Shown here: piece by piece, positions 17,952 through 27,064 of the stretch
How positions within the stretch are numbered: position 1 is the first letter of the stretch
Layout of the letters: the number at the start of each line of letters is the position of its first letter
NCBI RefSeq assembly: GCF_004959925.1
Contig: NZ_SPUW01000001.1
Span: 1,302,001-1,366,000 of the forward strand
Length of the DNA: 64,000 nt
Reading direction: 5' to 3'
DNA from: Pseudooceanicola onchidii
Lineage (GTDB): Bacteria; Pseudomonadota; Alphaproteobacteria; Rhodobacterales; Rhodobacteraceae
The notes under the pieces: generated by a model
The model's database searches: none
The model's input: only the letters and a program-made list of their open reading frames with translations
What the model was told of the DNA's origin: nothing
Position numbers and translations under genes: made by a program

Positions 17952-18041
17952 GACGAAGCTTCATCAAGACGACACATCTTGCGGGCATGACATCGGCATC
18001 TTAGCTTGAACGGCGCAACAGGCGCTGAGGAGGTGCTTGGG

Positions 18042-18773
18042 ATGGTGTCACTCAGGAAGGGGCGGTATCGCGCCCGGTTCGCCGAAACGCCCGAAGACGT
18101 CCACGCCGCGCAGCGCCTGCGTACCCGGGCCTTTCGCGGCACGGACGAGGCCGCGCTCGACGCCGATGATTTCGACAGCCTGTGCGAACATGTGCTGGTC
18201 GAGGATCAGAAGACGGGCGCTCTGGTCTGCTGCTTCCGGTTCCTGCCGCTTCTGGGCGGCGCGGAGATCGCGAAGAGCTATTCCGCCCAGTACTACGAAC
18301 TGTCGGCTCTTGAAGGATTCGAGGGCCGCATGGTCGAAATGGGCCGCTTCTGCATCGACCCCGACGTGAAGGACGCCGATATCCTGCGCGTCGCCTGGGG
18401 CGCGATGACCACATACGTCGACGACAACGCCGTCGAACTGCTGTTCGGATGTTCGTCCTTTCATGGCACCGACGCGGACCAGTACCTCGATGCCTTCGCC
18501 ATGCTCAAGGCGCGGCACCTGGCACCGAAACGCTGGCTGCCCAAGGTCAAGGCACCCAAGGTCTTCCGCTTCGCCCAGAAGCTGCGCCGCAAGCCGGACG
18601 CGAAACTGGCGATGCTGCGGATGCCGCCGCTTCTGCGGACCTATCTGCTGATGGGCGGCTGGGTCAGCGACCACGCGGTCGTCGACAGCCACATGAACAC
18701 GCTGCACGTCTTCACCGGGCTCGAGATCAAGGCGATCCCCCCGGCCCGCAAGCGCCTGCTGCGCGCGATCTGA
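18042..18773 (+). CDS. olsB: ornithine lipid synthase OlsB (L-ornithine N-alpha-acyltransferase)
   Basis: A 243-residue GNAT-fold acyltransferase that makes lyso-ornithine lipid from ornithine and 3-hydroxyacyl-ACP. Motifs seen: RYRARFAETPEDVHAAQRLRTRAF, VEMGRFCIDPDVKD and LFGCSSFHGTD, all typical of OlsB. ATG 18042 is preceded by GGAGGT at good spacing; an upstream TTG (18006) is less likely. The usual partner OlsA, which adds the second acyl chain, is not adjacent: the next feature is the repeat region and a convergent ABC operon. Confidence 0.9.
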   Translation: MVSLRKGRYRARFAETPEDVHAAQRLRTRAFRGTDEAALDADDFDSLCEHVLVEDQKTGALVCCFRFLPLLGGAEIAKSYSAQYYELSALEGFEGRMVEMGRFCIDPDVKDADILRVAWGAMTTYVDDNAVELLFGCSSFHGTDADQYLDAFAMLKARHLAPKRWLPKVKAPKVFRFAQKLRRKPDAKLAMLRMPPLLRTYLLMGGWVSDHAVVDSHMNTLHVFTGLEIKAIPPARKRLLRAI

Positions 18774-18790
18774 TTGCCCCTACGGGGCAA

Positions 18791-18850
18791 GCCTCCGGCG
18801 GAGTTATTTTGAACCAGAAGAAGCCAGGACGCGCGCCCAGCTTCTTCTGG
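18791..18850 (-). repeat. dispersed intergenic repeat, copy C, with 11-bp inverted repeat
   Basis: On the minus strand 18791-18823 reads CTTCTTCTGG, TTCAAAATAACTCC, GCCGGAGGC, a diverged version of the repeats at 12751 and 60778. A perfect inverted repeat (CCAGAAGAAGC at 18814-18824, GCTTCTTCTGG at 18840-18850) surrounds a 15-base loop. It lies between the convergent olsB and ABC permease genes and could act as a terminator-like hairpin. Confidence 0.75.
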
Positions 18851-18899
18851 TCCCAAATACCTTGGGGTGAGGCGCGCCAGCGCCGAGGGGCAACGCCCC

Positions 18900-19751
18900 T
18901 CAGGCCGATTTCTTGGGTCTCTGCGCCACCACCGACAGAAGCGCCAGCAGGCCGGATCCCAGCATGAGCACCACCGACACGGCGTTCAGCACCGGGGTCG
19001 ATCCCACCTTCACCATGCGGTCGTACATCGTGATCGTCAGCGGCGCGTCCGATCCCACCAGCATCAGCGTGGTGTTGAAGTTCTCGAACGAGACGAGGAA
19101 GGCCACCACGAAGGCCGAGAACATCGCCGGGAAGAGGAAGGGCAGGGTGACCGTCAGCAGTACCCGCAGACGCGAGGCCCCGAGGTTCAGCGCCGCCTCT
19201 TCCAGCGAGATGTCGAACTTCTGCAGCCGCGCCGCGATCACCAGTGAGGTGATCGTGGTCAGGAACGAGAACTGTCCCATGACCACCAGCGGGATGCCGG
19301 GACGCAGCCAGGTCAGGAAGAGCCCGAACTGCGCATCGGCAAAGTTCGCCACCATCGAAGCAAAGACCAGGATCGAGATGCCCAGGATGACGCCCGGGAT
19401 CACCAGTGGCACCACCATCAGCACGTAGAGCGCGTTCTTGAAGGGGAACTGCTTGCGTTCGAACAGGAAGGCGTTGCAGGTGCCCGCCGCCACCGACAGC
19501 GTCGCCACGATCAACCCGATGTAAAGCGAATTGCCCATGCCCTGCAGCAGGCGATCGTCGTGGAAAAGCCCCAGCTTTGGTTCCACCGGAGAGAAGAACC
19601 AATCCCACGTGAACCCCTGCCAGGGCAGCGACGGGAACATCGAGTCGTTGAAGGCAAAGACGCCGGCCGCCACCAGCGGCGAGACGAGGAAGATGAAGAA
19701 GATCACCATGTAGGCGCGGTAGACGAAAAGAAGAGGACCGGATTTCTGCAT
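18900..19751 (-). CDS. ABC transporter permease, PotC-type
   Basis: A 283-residue inner-membrane permease of the spermidine/putrescine (PotC/PotI) class, with six hydrophobic segments and the cytoplasmic EAA loop (LEEAALNLGASRLRVLLTVTLP, cited in part) that docks to the ATPase. It is the last gene of the operon substrate-binding protein - ATPase - PotB - PotC; 4 bp separate it from the PotB gene. Its TGA overlaps a GAGGGGC..GCCCCTC hairpin that may end transcription. Confidence 0.9.
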   Translation of the reverse strand: MQKSGPLLFVYRAYMVIFFIFLVSPLVAAGVFAFNDSMFPSLPWQGFTWDWFFSPVEPKLGLFHDDRLLQGMGNSLYIGLIVATLSVAAGTCNAFLFERKQFPFKNALYVLMVVPLVIPGVILGISILVFASMVANFADAQFGLFLTWLRPGIPLVVMGQFSFLTTITSLVIAARLQKFDISLEEAALNLGASRLRVLLTVTLPFLFPAMFSAFVVAFLVSFENFNTTLMLVGSDAPLTITMYDRMVKVGSTPVLNAVSVVLMLGSGLLALLSVVAQRPKKSA

Positions 19752-19755
19752 GACG

Positions 19756-20622
19756 TCAGTCCTTTGCCACGGTGGTGGCGAGGCTTTGCCCCGTCAGGCG
19801 CAACCCGGCCCAGACCACGAAGGAGGTGAAGACAAGAAGCGCGACGCCGAAGGCCGATCCGCTTTCCCAGTTATATCGCGTGATGAACTGGTTGTAGATC
19901 TGTTCGGTGAACCAGCTGGAGTTCTTGCCGCCCAGAAGGATCGGCGTCAGGTAGCTGCCCGCCGTCAACATGAAGGTGATGATGCAGCCCGACACGATCC
20001 CCGGCATGGCATAGGGGATGATGATCCGGCGCAGCACGGTCAGGCGCGATCCGCCCAGGTTGTAGCCGGCCTCCAACAGCGCGTCGTCCATGCCCTGAAG
20101 CGTCGACACCAGCGGCACGATCATGAACAGGATCACCGTGTAGACGAGCCCGATGATGACGGTCATGTCGTTGTACAGCATCTCGATCGGCTGGTTGATG
20201 ATCCCCCATTTGACCAGCGCCGTGGAAATCACCCCGGTCTCGCGCAGCAGAACGATCCATCCGTAAGCGCGGACAAGGTCCGATACCCACAGCGGGATGA
20301 GACACATCAGGAAGAGCGCGGCGCGCGAGCGTTCCCGCGCGATCTTGGCGATGTAGTAGGCGATCGGAAACCCCATCACCAGCGCCAGCGCGGTGACCAG
20401 GATGGACATCCATGCGGTGCGCAGAAGCGTGTTGCGGTAGACCGGTTCGCCCAGGAAATCGACGTAGTTCTTGAGGCCGAAGGAATATTCGTTCCAGCTG
20501 ATCTTCTCGCGCAGCGAGGTATAGCCGATGCCGACCTGCGGCAGGATGATCAGCAGGCCGATCCACAGCACGAAGGGTGCGAACAGCAGGATCAGCGACA
20601 GTCGGGAGGCATCACGGCTCAT
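19756..20622 (-). CDS. ABC transporter permease, PotB-type
   Basis: A 288-residue permease with six transmembrane segments and an EAA-like coupling loop (LLEAGYNLGGSRLTVLRRI). The long periplasmic loop after the first helix (SLREKISWNEYSFGLKNYVDF) is characteristic of PotB/PotH permeases. The ATG overlaps the stop of the ATPase gene as ATGA, so translation is coupled. Together with the PotC-type permease it would form the membrane channel for a polyamine-like or quaternary amine substrate. Confidence 0.9.
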   Translation of the reverse strand: MSRDASRLSLILLFAPFVLWIGLLIILPQVGIGYTSLREKISWNEYSFGLKNYVDFLGEPVYRNTLLRTAWMSILVTALALVMGFPIAYYIAKIARERSRAALFLMCLIPLWVSDLVRAYGWIVLLRETGVISTALVKWGIINQPIEMLYNDMTVIIGLVYTVILFMIVPLVSTLQGMDDALLEAGYNLGGSRLTVLRRIIIPYAMPGIVSGCIITFMLTAGSYLTPILLGGKNSSWFTEQIYNQFITRYNWESGSAFGVALLVFTSFVVWAGLRLTGQSLATTVAKD

Positions 20623-21686
20623 GCGGACCTCCGGGCGAAGATGCGGGCGCGGTCGGCGCTCCAGCGGACCTGTGCATCGGCGCCCTTGACCAGGGATGAG
20701 GATTGTTCGGGGTCCGCGACCTCGATCAGCTGGTCATCAACCCGGATCAGCACGCGTGAGGACGCGCCGTTGAAGAGCAGGCTCTCCACCTTCCCGGCCA
20801 TCATCGTGCCCTCGGCCCCGGCGCCCAGCCGTAGGCTTTCGGGGCGCAGGAAGACCTCGACCTTGTCGCCGGCTTTGCTGGCATCGCAGACACGGCCCAG
20901 GATCAGCCCGCCACCGTCCAGCATGACCTGCGCCTCATCCCCGCGAACCTCTGTCAGGGTGCCGGACAGGACGTTGGAATCACCGACGAAACCGGCCACG
21001 AAGCCCGAGGACGGATCGTCATACAAAGCCTTGGGGCTTCCTATCTGTTCGAACCGTCCGGCGTTCATGACCGCGACGTTGTCGGACATCACCAACGCCT
21101 CGGACTGGTCGTGGGTGATGTAGAGGAACGTCGTCTCGAACTGGTGCTGCAGCTGCTTGAGTTCGATTTTCATATGCTCGCGCAGCTTCAGATCCAGCGC
21201 ACCAAGCGGTTCGTCCAGAAGCAGAACGTCCGGTTCCAGAACCATGCAGCGGGCAATCGCGATCCGCTGTTTCTGACCGCCAGACAGCTGGTCGATCTGC
21301 TTGTCCTCGGATCCCGGCAGGCCGACGCGGTCCAGAACGCGCGCGACCTTGGGCCCGATGTCGGACTTGGACTCGCCACGGCAGCGCAGCCCGTAGGCGA
21401 TGTTTTCGCCGACGGTCATCATCGGAAACAGCGCCAGGTGCTGGAATACCATCTTCACGTTGCGCTTGTTGGGCGGCAGGGTCAGCACGCTGTCGCCCTT
21501 GATCCGGATGTCGCCGGAGGTGGGGGTTTCGAACCCCGCGATCATGCGCATCAGCGTGGTCTTGCCACAGCCCGACGGCCCCAGGATGGAGAAGAATGAA
21601 CCGGAGGGAATATCGAGCGAGACGTTCCGCACGGCGGTGAAATTGCCGAAGCTCTTGGTCACGTCTGCACAGCTGAGGTCATACAT
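20619..21686 (-). CDS. ABC transporter ATP-binding protein, PotA-type
   Basis: A 355-residue ATPase with Walker A GPSGCGKTT near residue 38, signature LSGGQKQRIAIARC, Walker B DVLLLDEPLGALD and the H-loop THDQSEAL. A C-terminal TOBE domain (about residues 250-355) is typical of the PotA/FbpC/UgpC group and often has a regulatory role. ATG 21686 is chosen; the upstream extension to 21731 is Arg-rich and unlike the family. A strong stem-loop at 21856-21883 separates it from the substrate-binding protein gene. Confidence 0.92.
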   Translation of the reverse strand: MYDLSCADVTKSFGNFTAVRNVSLDIPSGSFFSILGPSGCGKTTLMRMIAGFETPTSGDIRIKGDSVLTLPPNKRNVKMVFQHLALFPMMTVGENIAYGLRCRGESKSDIGPKVARVLDRVGLPGSEDKQIDQLSGGQKQRIAIARCMVLEPDVLLLDEPLGALDLKLREHMKIELKQLQHQFETTFLYITHDQSEALVMSDNVAVMNAGRFEQIGSPKALYDDPSSGFVAGFVGDSNVLSGTLTEVRGDEAQVMLDGGGLILGRVCDASKAGDKVEVFLRPESLRLGAGAEGTMMAGKVESLLFNGASSRVLIRVDDQLIEVADPEQSSSLVKGADAQVRWSADRARIFARRSA

Positions 21687-21855
21687 GGGCGGGTCTTTCC
21701 TGGGTCGGCGTCGGCACCGACGGGCACGCATGGCCCATGGGGACGCCGGAACGGGTGGTCGATGTCGTTCAGATGGTCAGAGATCCCTGACCAGGGCGCG
21801 CGGAGGGAGTCATACATCGGGCCAAGGCCCGGTCCCCGACCGGCACATACAGAAA

Positions 21856-21883
21856 GGGCCGGGACGCCACAGCGCCCCGGCCC
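21856..21883 (-). terminator. hairpin between binding protein and ABC ATPase genes
   Basis: On the minus strand GGGCCGGG and CCCGGCCC arms (21876-21883 and 21856-21863) enclose a partly paired loop and are followed by TTTCT. It sits 8 bases after the binding-protein stop, so it probably attenuates transcription and raises the level of binding protein over membrane components. Confidence 0.7.
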
Positions 21884-21890
21884 GATGCCT

Positions 21891-22958
21891 TTAGTTCGCG
21901 GCCTTGATACGCTCGAGCGCCAGGCCTTCCATGTCCTCGATCCCCGGAGGAATGTTGGCGAAGAACTTCAGGTTGTCGATGTCCGACTGGTCGAACGCGG
22001 CCGAGATCGCGGCGCGCTTGTCTTCCGGCATCAGGTCGATCCCGTTCGGCACGGCGGCAATGGCACCGGTCGACGCGGACATCATCTTGGTGATCTCCGG
22101 ACGCAGGACGAAGTTGATCCACTTGTAGGCGGCATCGTCAGCCTCGCCACCGCGCGGGATGGTGAAGGTGTCGATCCAGGCCAGGGCACCGGTTTCAGGC
22201 GGCACGAAGACGATGTCGGGGTTTTCGCCGTACAGCTTGAACGCGGTCGAATCCCAGGTCTCGGAGACCACGACTTCGCCCGACAGCATCAGCGCGGACA
22301 GGTCGTCACCGCCGGTCCAGTAGGTCTTGATGACTGACTTACAGTCGATCAGCTTCTCGGTGACCTTGTCCAGCATGTCCTGATAGGCGGCCGGGTCGGC
22401 GTAAAGCGCGAAGGGATCCATGCCCATGCCGAAGGCGGTGCCCAGAAGGATCGTGCGGCGCAGGCGCATCGAGGTGCGGCCCTGGTACTGTTCGCTGCAC
22501 AGGTCACCCCAGCCCTTGGCGTCGGGGGCTTCCTTCATGTTGGCCATGATGCCCGAGGTGCCCCACTGGTGCGGGACCGAATAGACCTCGCCGTCGATGG
22601 TGGTGTTGGCCTTGACGCCTTCGACCAGGTTCGGGGTCAGCGCGTCCATGTTGATCTTGGACAGATCCATGGGCTTGTAGATGTTGTATTCCAGCTGCGC
22701 CGCGTAGATGCGGTCATGGCTGGGCTGCGCCAGGTCAAAGCCCGTGCCGCCGGTGGCGCGCAGCTTGGCGATCATTTCCTCGTTGTTGGAAAAGGTCACC
22801 TCGACGTCGATGTCCGGGTATTCCTCTTCGAACAGCTTGACGACCTCGTCGGGCGCATAGGAGCCCCAGGTCAGCAGGCGCAGCGTCTCGGCGCTGGCGG
22901 TGCCTGCGATCAGGGCCATTGCGGTCCCGGCAAGCAGGGCGCGAAGCGATGGTTTCAT
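21891..22958 (-). CDS. periplasmic substrate-binding protein, PotD/PotF-like
   Basis: A 355-residue precursor with a classical signal peptide (MKPSLRALLAGTAMALIAGT, cut after ASA). The mature protein has the spermidine/putrescine-binding type II fold: LRLLTWGSYAPDEVVKLFEE at the start, GTSGIMANM in the middle, and SETWDSTAFKLYG near residue 225. It delivers a cationic ligand to the PotABC-like genes that follow. The ligand is unknown; the neighbouring amine oxidase and enolase-superfamily genes suggest an amine or betaine that is catabolised. Confidence 0.9.
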   Translation of the reverse strand: MKPSLRALLAGTAMALIAGTASAETLRLLTWGSYAPDEVVKLFEEEYPDIDVEVTFSNNEEMIAKLRATGGTGFDLAQPSHDRIYAAQLEYNIYKPMDLSKINMDALTPNLVEGVKANTTIDGEVYSVPHQWGTSGIMANMKEAPDAKGWGDLCSEQYQGRTSMRLRRTILLGTAFGMGMDPFALYADPAAYQDMLDKVTEKLIDCKSVIKTYWTGGDDLSALMLSGEVVVSETWDSTAFKLYGENPDIVFVPPETGALAWIDTFTIPRGGEADDAAYKWINFVLRPEITKMMSASTGAIAAVPNGIDLMPEDKRAAISAAFDQSDIDNLKFFANIPPGIEDMEGLALERIKAAN

Positions 22959-23097
22959 GTTATTTCCTCCGTTGGAAAGTTGAATTCAGGGTCCGTCTGC
23001 GCGGACTTGGATCAATTTGAACTCCAGAATGGTCTGGCCCGAAAGGTCCATTTCGCGCATCCTGGCAAACCGTTAAGCACTCTTCATGACACCTTTG

Positions 23098-24351
23098 TTA
23101 CACCCCCATCCGATCCATGACGCGATAGGCCGTCACGGCGGCGGGCAGGAACCAGGGGTCACCCTTGTAAAATGGGCGGGTCGCAAATCCCGGGGCGGAC
23201 ATGGCCGTTTCACCGGCCGGATCGCCCAGGACACGCAGCCCCATCTTCATACCAAGGTAGGAGGCCATACCGACGCCCGATCCGCAATAGCCCATGGCAT
23301 GGTGAATGGCGCCGCGCTGGCCGGTATGGGCCAGCTTGTCGAAGGTGAACGCGACATAGCCCATCCAGCTGTGGCTGATCCCGGCGCCCTCAAGGTCCGG
23401 AAAAAGCTTGCACATTTCGGTGCGCAGACGCGCGGCGGCAAGGCTGGCCCCGGTTTCGCCCGCGCTCGTGCGTCCGCCGAAGATGACCCTGCGTCCATCA
23501 GGTGACGCCCGGTAGTAGTAGATCACGCGGCGGCTGTCGCAGACCATCCGGTCCGTCGGAAACAGCCGTTTGATCAGCGCCGGATCCTGTTCCTCGGTCG
23601 CGATGATGTAGCTGCCGATCGGAATGACCCGCCGACGGTGCCAGGGTGCCGCGCCGGGGGTATAGCCGTTGGTCGCCAGCACCACGTCACGCGCGGTGAT
23701 CGTACCGTGGGGCGTGGTGATGCGCACGCCGTCGGGGCCGTCGTCCATCGTGAGGGCCGGGGTTTCGGGGTGCACCACGGCCCCGACGTCGCGCACCTTG
23801 GCCAGAAGCGCCTTGTGATAGGCCCCCGGGTCTAGGCTGGCATAATGCGTATGCAGGATGCCGCCATGGTAGCTGTCGGTGCCCAGTTCCTCGTGCTGGC
23901 GATCTTTCGGAATGATCCTTCTGAGATCGCCATCGGCCTGCGCCTGCATCTCCTTGAAGGCGGCCGGGGTCGCGGCGCCGTCGAAACGGCCACAGGCACG
24001 ATAGGCGCACTCGAGCCCTTCCTCGGCGATGAAGTCCTTCAGGTAGGCCATCGAGGCATAGCCTTCCGCGACGATGCCCTTCGCGACCTCGGCCCCGTGG
24101 CGGCGGGTCAGTTCCTTGATCGACGGCTTGATCGAATGACTGATCTGTCCGCCGTTACGGGTGGAACAGCCTTCGCCGGGTTGGCCCTTTTCAAGGATGA
24201 CGACGCTGCGACCGGCCCGCGCCACGCGCAGCGCGGCCTGCAGGCCGGTGTAGCCCGACCCGATCACGACGCAATCCGCCTTTGCGGGCAAATCGGTCCG
24301 GGGGATCACGGTCAGCGGCGCGTTTTCCCACCAGTAGGGTGTTGTCTTCAT
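23098..24351 (-). CDS. FAD-dependent amine oxidoreductase (DadA/PuuB-like)
   Basis: A 417-residue D-amino acid oxidase-family flavoenzyme. The N-terminal YWWENAP segment followed by the dinucleotide-binding CVVIGSGYTGLQAALRVA (residues 27-44) is characteristic of the PuuB/gamma-glutamylputrescine oxidase group; RNGGQIS follows. The C-terminal FAD contact MGYCGSGVGMASYLG is present. Such enzymes oxidise secondary or primary amines to an imine/aldehyde. It lies 29 bp after the enolase-superfamily gene on the same strand and 139 bp before the binding-protein gene, so a shared regulon is likely. Confidence 0.85.
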   Translation of the reverse strand: MKTTPYWWENAPLTVIPRTDLPAKADCVVIGSGYTGLQAALRVARAGRSVVILEKGQPGEGCSTRNGGQISHSIKPSIKELTRRHGAEVAKGIVAEGYASMAYLKDFIAEEGLECAYRACGRFDGAATPAAFKEMQAQADGDLRRIIPKDRQHEELGTDSYHGGILHTHYASLDPGAYHKALLAKVRDVGAVVHPETPALTMDDGPDGVRITTPHGTITARDVVLATNGYTPGAAPWHRRRVIPIGSYIIATEEQDPALIKRLFPTDRMVCDSRRVIYYYRASPDGRRVIFGGRTSAGETGASLAAARLRTEMCKLFPDLEGAGISHSWMGYVAFTFDKLAHTGQRGAIHHAMGYCGSGVGMASYLGMKMGLRVLGDPAGETAMSAPGFATRPFYKGDPWFLPAAVTAYRVMDRMGV

Positions 24352-24379
24352 GCCCAGCCCCTGCCTGTCGTTTCTGCGC

Positions 24380-25486
24380 CTAGGCGGCTTCGCTCACGCG
24401 GTAGTCCGATTTTGCCAGCCATTCGTCCGAAATCTCCACACCCCAGCCCGGTTCCTCGGTCACGGTAACCTTGCCGTCGACGACCTTGTAGGGGTCATTG
24501 CGGTAAAGTCCGTATTGCCAAGGATAATAGTCCGCCTCCTCGATCGAGAACTCAAGATAGGGTCCGGCGTTTGGCACCGCCCGCAGGAAGTGCATGGTGA
24601 ACAGCGTCACCAGTCCGAGGTTCGCGGCATGCGGCGTCACCACCATCCCGGCCGCTTCGGCCATTTCGGCGACGCGGAACATCCGACCGATCCCGCCGAC
24701 ATACAGAACGTCCGGTTGCACGACGTTGACCGCGCGCATGTCGATCATCTGCCGCCAGGTCGGAAGCCAGCAGTCCTGTTCGCCCCCCGTCACGTCGATG
24801 TCGAGCGCGGCGGTGACCTCGGCAGTCTGCTCAAGCTCCCAATAGGGGCAGGGTTCCTCGTAATGCGTGATGCCGTTGTCCTGCAGCATCCGGCCATAGT
24901 GGATCGCTGCAGCAGGGCCGTAGCAGGAATTCGCATCGGCCAGAAGGGTCACGTCCTCGCCTTCAAAGGTGCGGGCGATGGTCGGGATGATCTCTTCGGT
25001 GCGGCCTTCCCATTCATCGCGCCCGCGCCCGCATTCGGCACCGATCCGGAACTTGAAGGCATCGAACCCATGGGCGTCGCGCAACTGCCGGAACCGGCGT
25101 GCTTCGTCCTTGGGGGTGATGTCGCGTTTCATCGACGACGCATAGCAGCGCAGCGGCCCGGCCGATCCGCCCAGCAGTTCCGCCACTGGCTTGCCCGCGC
25201 GCTTGCCCTTCAGATCCCACAGCGCCGTATCGACGCCGGCAATCGCCCGCGCGATGTAGCTGCCGGGGAACTTGTGTTCCTTCTCCTGCGCGCGGTCGAA
25301 CAGGTCATCCGCGTCGGTGAATGTCTTGCCCAGCACATGCGGCGCGATCTGGCGGTGCAGCACCTGCGCGGTGATGTCGGACTGATAGGTCGACACCTGG
25401 CCCCAGCCCTGGGCGCCCGTGTCATCCGTCACGCGGACGAACCCGACGTCCGGCGTGGAAAAGGTTTCAAGACGGGTGAGGCGCAT
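24380..25486 (-). CDS. enolase-superfamily (mandelate racemase/muconate lactonizing-type) enzyme
   Basis: A 368-residue two-domain enolase-superfamily protein. Metal ligands are visible as Asp in LLADANSCYG, Glu in YEEPCPYWE and Glu in TGGEQDC; the second-strand K-x-R motif is FKFRIG and a catalytic His sits in TPHAANLG, so it is closer to the mandelate racemase subgroup. These enzymes dehydrate acid sugars or epimerise hydroxyproline betaines; the specific reaction cannot be read. ATG 25486 is preferred because AGGA lies 8 bases before it; ATG 25490-25492 is the alternative. A candidate operator lies upstream. Confidence 0.82.
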   Translation of the reverse strand: MRLTRLETFSTPDVGFVRVTDDTGAQGWGQVSTYQSDITAQVLHRQIAPHVLGKTFTDADDLFDRAQEKEHKFPGSYIARAIAGVDTALWDLKGKRAGKPVAELLGGSAGPLRCYASSMKRDITPKDEARRFRQLRDAHGFDAFKFRIGAECGRGRDEWEGRTEEIIPTIARTFEGEDVTLLADANSCYGPAAAIHYGRMLQDNGITHYEEPCPYWELEQTAEVTAALDIDVTGGEQDCWLPTWRQMIDMRAVNVVQPDVLYVGGIGRMFRVAEMAEAAGMVVTPHAANLGLVTLFTMHFLRAVPNAGPYLEFSIEEADYYPWQYGLYRNDPYKVVDGKVTVTEEPGWGVEISDEWLAKSDYRVSEAA

Positions 25487-25514
25487 GAGCATTGTCCTAG
25501 CAGTGGTCCTCGCG

Positions 25515-25543
25515 TTATCACGGTCAAAGCGGTCTGGTGATAA
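25515..25543. promoter_or_regulatory. inverted repeat, candidate operator for the divergent MocR regulator
   Basis: TTATCAC (25515-25521) and GTGATAA (25537-25543) form a perfect 7-bp inverted repeat with 15 bases between arms, about two helical turns centre to centre. It sits in the 99-bp spacer between the enolase-superfamily gene and the divergent MocR regulator, where such regulators usually bind. Confidence 0.55.
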
Positions 25544-25585
25544 GGTCCATTTCCCGCCCTCTGCGGGACCATTGGAGGGGCGATC

Positions 25586-27064
25586 ATGACGAAATATGCC
25601 GGAGGAGCCCTGATCCCGTCATTGCGGGTCGAACGGGACCAGCCCGCCAGCCTGTCGATGCAACTGGCCACCAAGCTGCGCGACCTGATCCTGTCGGGCC
25701 AGCTGCCGCCGGGAACGCGGCTGCCCGCGACCCGGATCCTGGCGCGCGAACACGGCGTGTCGCGGACCACGGCCGTGACGGTCTATGAACAGCTGGTCTC
25801 CGAGGGTATGATCGTCAGCCGGGTCGGTGCCGGAACGTTCGTTTCGGATGAGGTGAAGCCCCTGGCGCCACCGCCCGAACCCAAGGCCCCCACCACGCCG
25901 CCGCCGATTGCTGACCTAAGCCGCGATGCCGCCGACCAGTTCTTTCCGCGCCTCGAACATCCCCGCACGCCGCGCCCCTTCGTCACCGGCATGCCCGCCT
26001 TCGACGCCTTTCCCATGGCGCTCTGGGCCCATATGTCGGCCCGCTACTGGCGCAGCCCCCGGGCCGAGATCATGTCCTACCCCGAGGCGACCGGCCTGCC
26101 GGTCCTGCGCGAGGCCATCGCGCGCCACCTTGGTGCGAACCGGGGATTGCTGTGCCGCCCCGAAGAGGTCTTCATCTTTGCCGGCGCCCAGGATGCCTTC
26201 CTGCAGATCGCGCAGATCCTGCTTGAGCCCGGCGATCCGGTCTGGATGGAAAACCCCGGGGCCATCGGTGCCCGCAACGCGCTGCTGGCGCGCGGCGTCC
26301 GGCTGGTGCCGGTGCCGGTCGACGCCCACGGCATCGACGTCGCGGCGGGGAGGGATGCAGAACCCGCGTTCCGCGCGGCCTTTGTCACCCCCGCGCACCA
26401 GCATCCGCTTGGCATGCCCATGTCCCGCGACCGGCGCTTCGATCTTCTGGCCGAGGCCGACCGCGCCGATGCCTGGATCATCGAGGACGACTACGTTGGT
26501 GAATTCCACTATGGTCGTGCGTCGCTGCCGCCGCTCAAGGCGCTCGATACCTCGGGGCGGGTGATCTACGTCGGCACCTTTTCCAAGGCGCTCTTCCCGG
26601 CGGTCAGGCTTGGCTACGCCGTTGTGCCCGAGGCGCTGACGGACACCTTCGAACGCATCCTCGGCGCATCGGCTCATGGGGTGTCGCACGCGATCCAGTC
26701 GATCGTCGCGCAGTTCATCGACGAGGGAAAGTTCAGCGCCCACATCCGCCGCATGCGCAGCCTGTACCGCGACCGCCGCGATGCGCTGATGGAGGCCGGG
26801 TCCCGCCACCTGCAGGGCCTGGTCGAGGTGCAGAACACCGAAACCGGCTTTCACACCATCGGCCTTCTGCCGCCGGGACTGGATGACCGACAGGCGGCCG
26901 AGGCGGCATCGCGCGAAAACCTGGCCACCGCGCCGCTGTCGCGCTTTGCGCTGTCGCCGATTGCCGCCAACGGCCTGACCTTGGGCTTTTCGGCGACCCC
27001 GCCGGTCGAGATCACGCGCGGCGTCGAACGGCTGGCACGCGCGCTCAGATCCGTGCCGCGATAA
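25586..27064 (+). CDS. MocR-type GntR/aminotransferase regulator
   Basis: A 492-residue fusion: an N-terminal GntR winged helix (LSMQLATKLRDLILSGQLPP, then SRTTAVTVYEQLVSEGMIVS, residues 22-85) and a class I aminotransferase-like domain with the PLP lysine in TFSKALFPAVRLGY near residue 333. MocR proteins use PLP or an amino-group ligand as effector and often control polyamine, GABA, ectoine or PLP genes. It is divergent from the enolase/oxidase/ABC block, which is its likely target. Its 3' end overlaps the GMC oxidoreductase gene by 20 bp, tail to tail. Confidence 0.9.
   Translation: MTKYAGGALIPSLRVERDQPASLSMQLATKLRDLILSGQLPPGTRLPATRILAREHGVSRTTAVTVYEQLVSEGMIVSRVGAGTFVSDEVKPLAPPPEPKAPTTPPPIADLSRDAADQFFPRLEHPRTPRPFVTGMPAFDAFPMALWAHMSARYWRSPRAEIMSYPEATGLPVLREAIARHLGANRGLLCRPEEVFIFAGAQDAFLQIAQILLEPGDPVWMENPGAIGARNALLARGVRLVPVPVDAHGIDVAAGRDAEPAFRAAFVTPAHQHPLGMPMSRDRRFDLLAEADRADAWIIEDDYVGEFHYGRASLPPLKALDTSGRVIYVGTFSKALFPAVRLGYAVVPEALTDTFERILGASAHGVSHAIQSIVAQFIDEGKFSAHIRRMRSLYRDRRDALMEAGSRHLQGLVEVQNTETGFHTIGLLPPGLDDRQAAEAASRENLATAPLSRFALSPIAANGLTLGFSATPPVEITRGVERLARALRSVPR

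Noticed and set aside
18814-18850. 11-bp inverted repeat considered as insertion-sequence ends
   Set aside because: Only 15 bases lie between the arms, no transposase or target duplication is nearby, and related copies occur as hairpins elsewhere.
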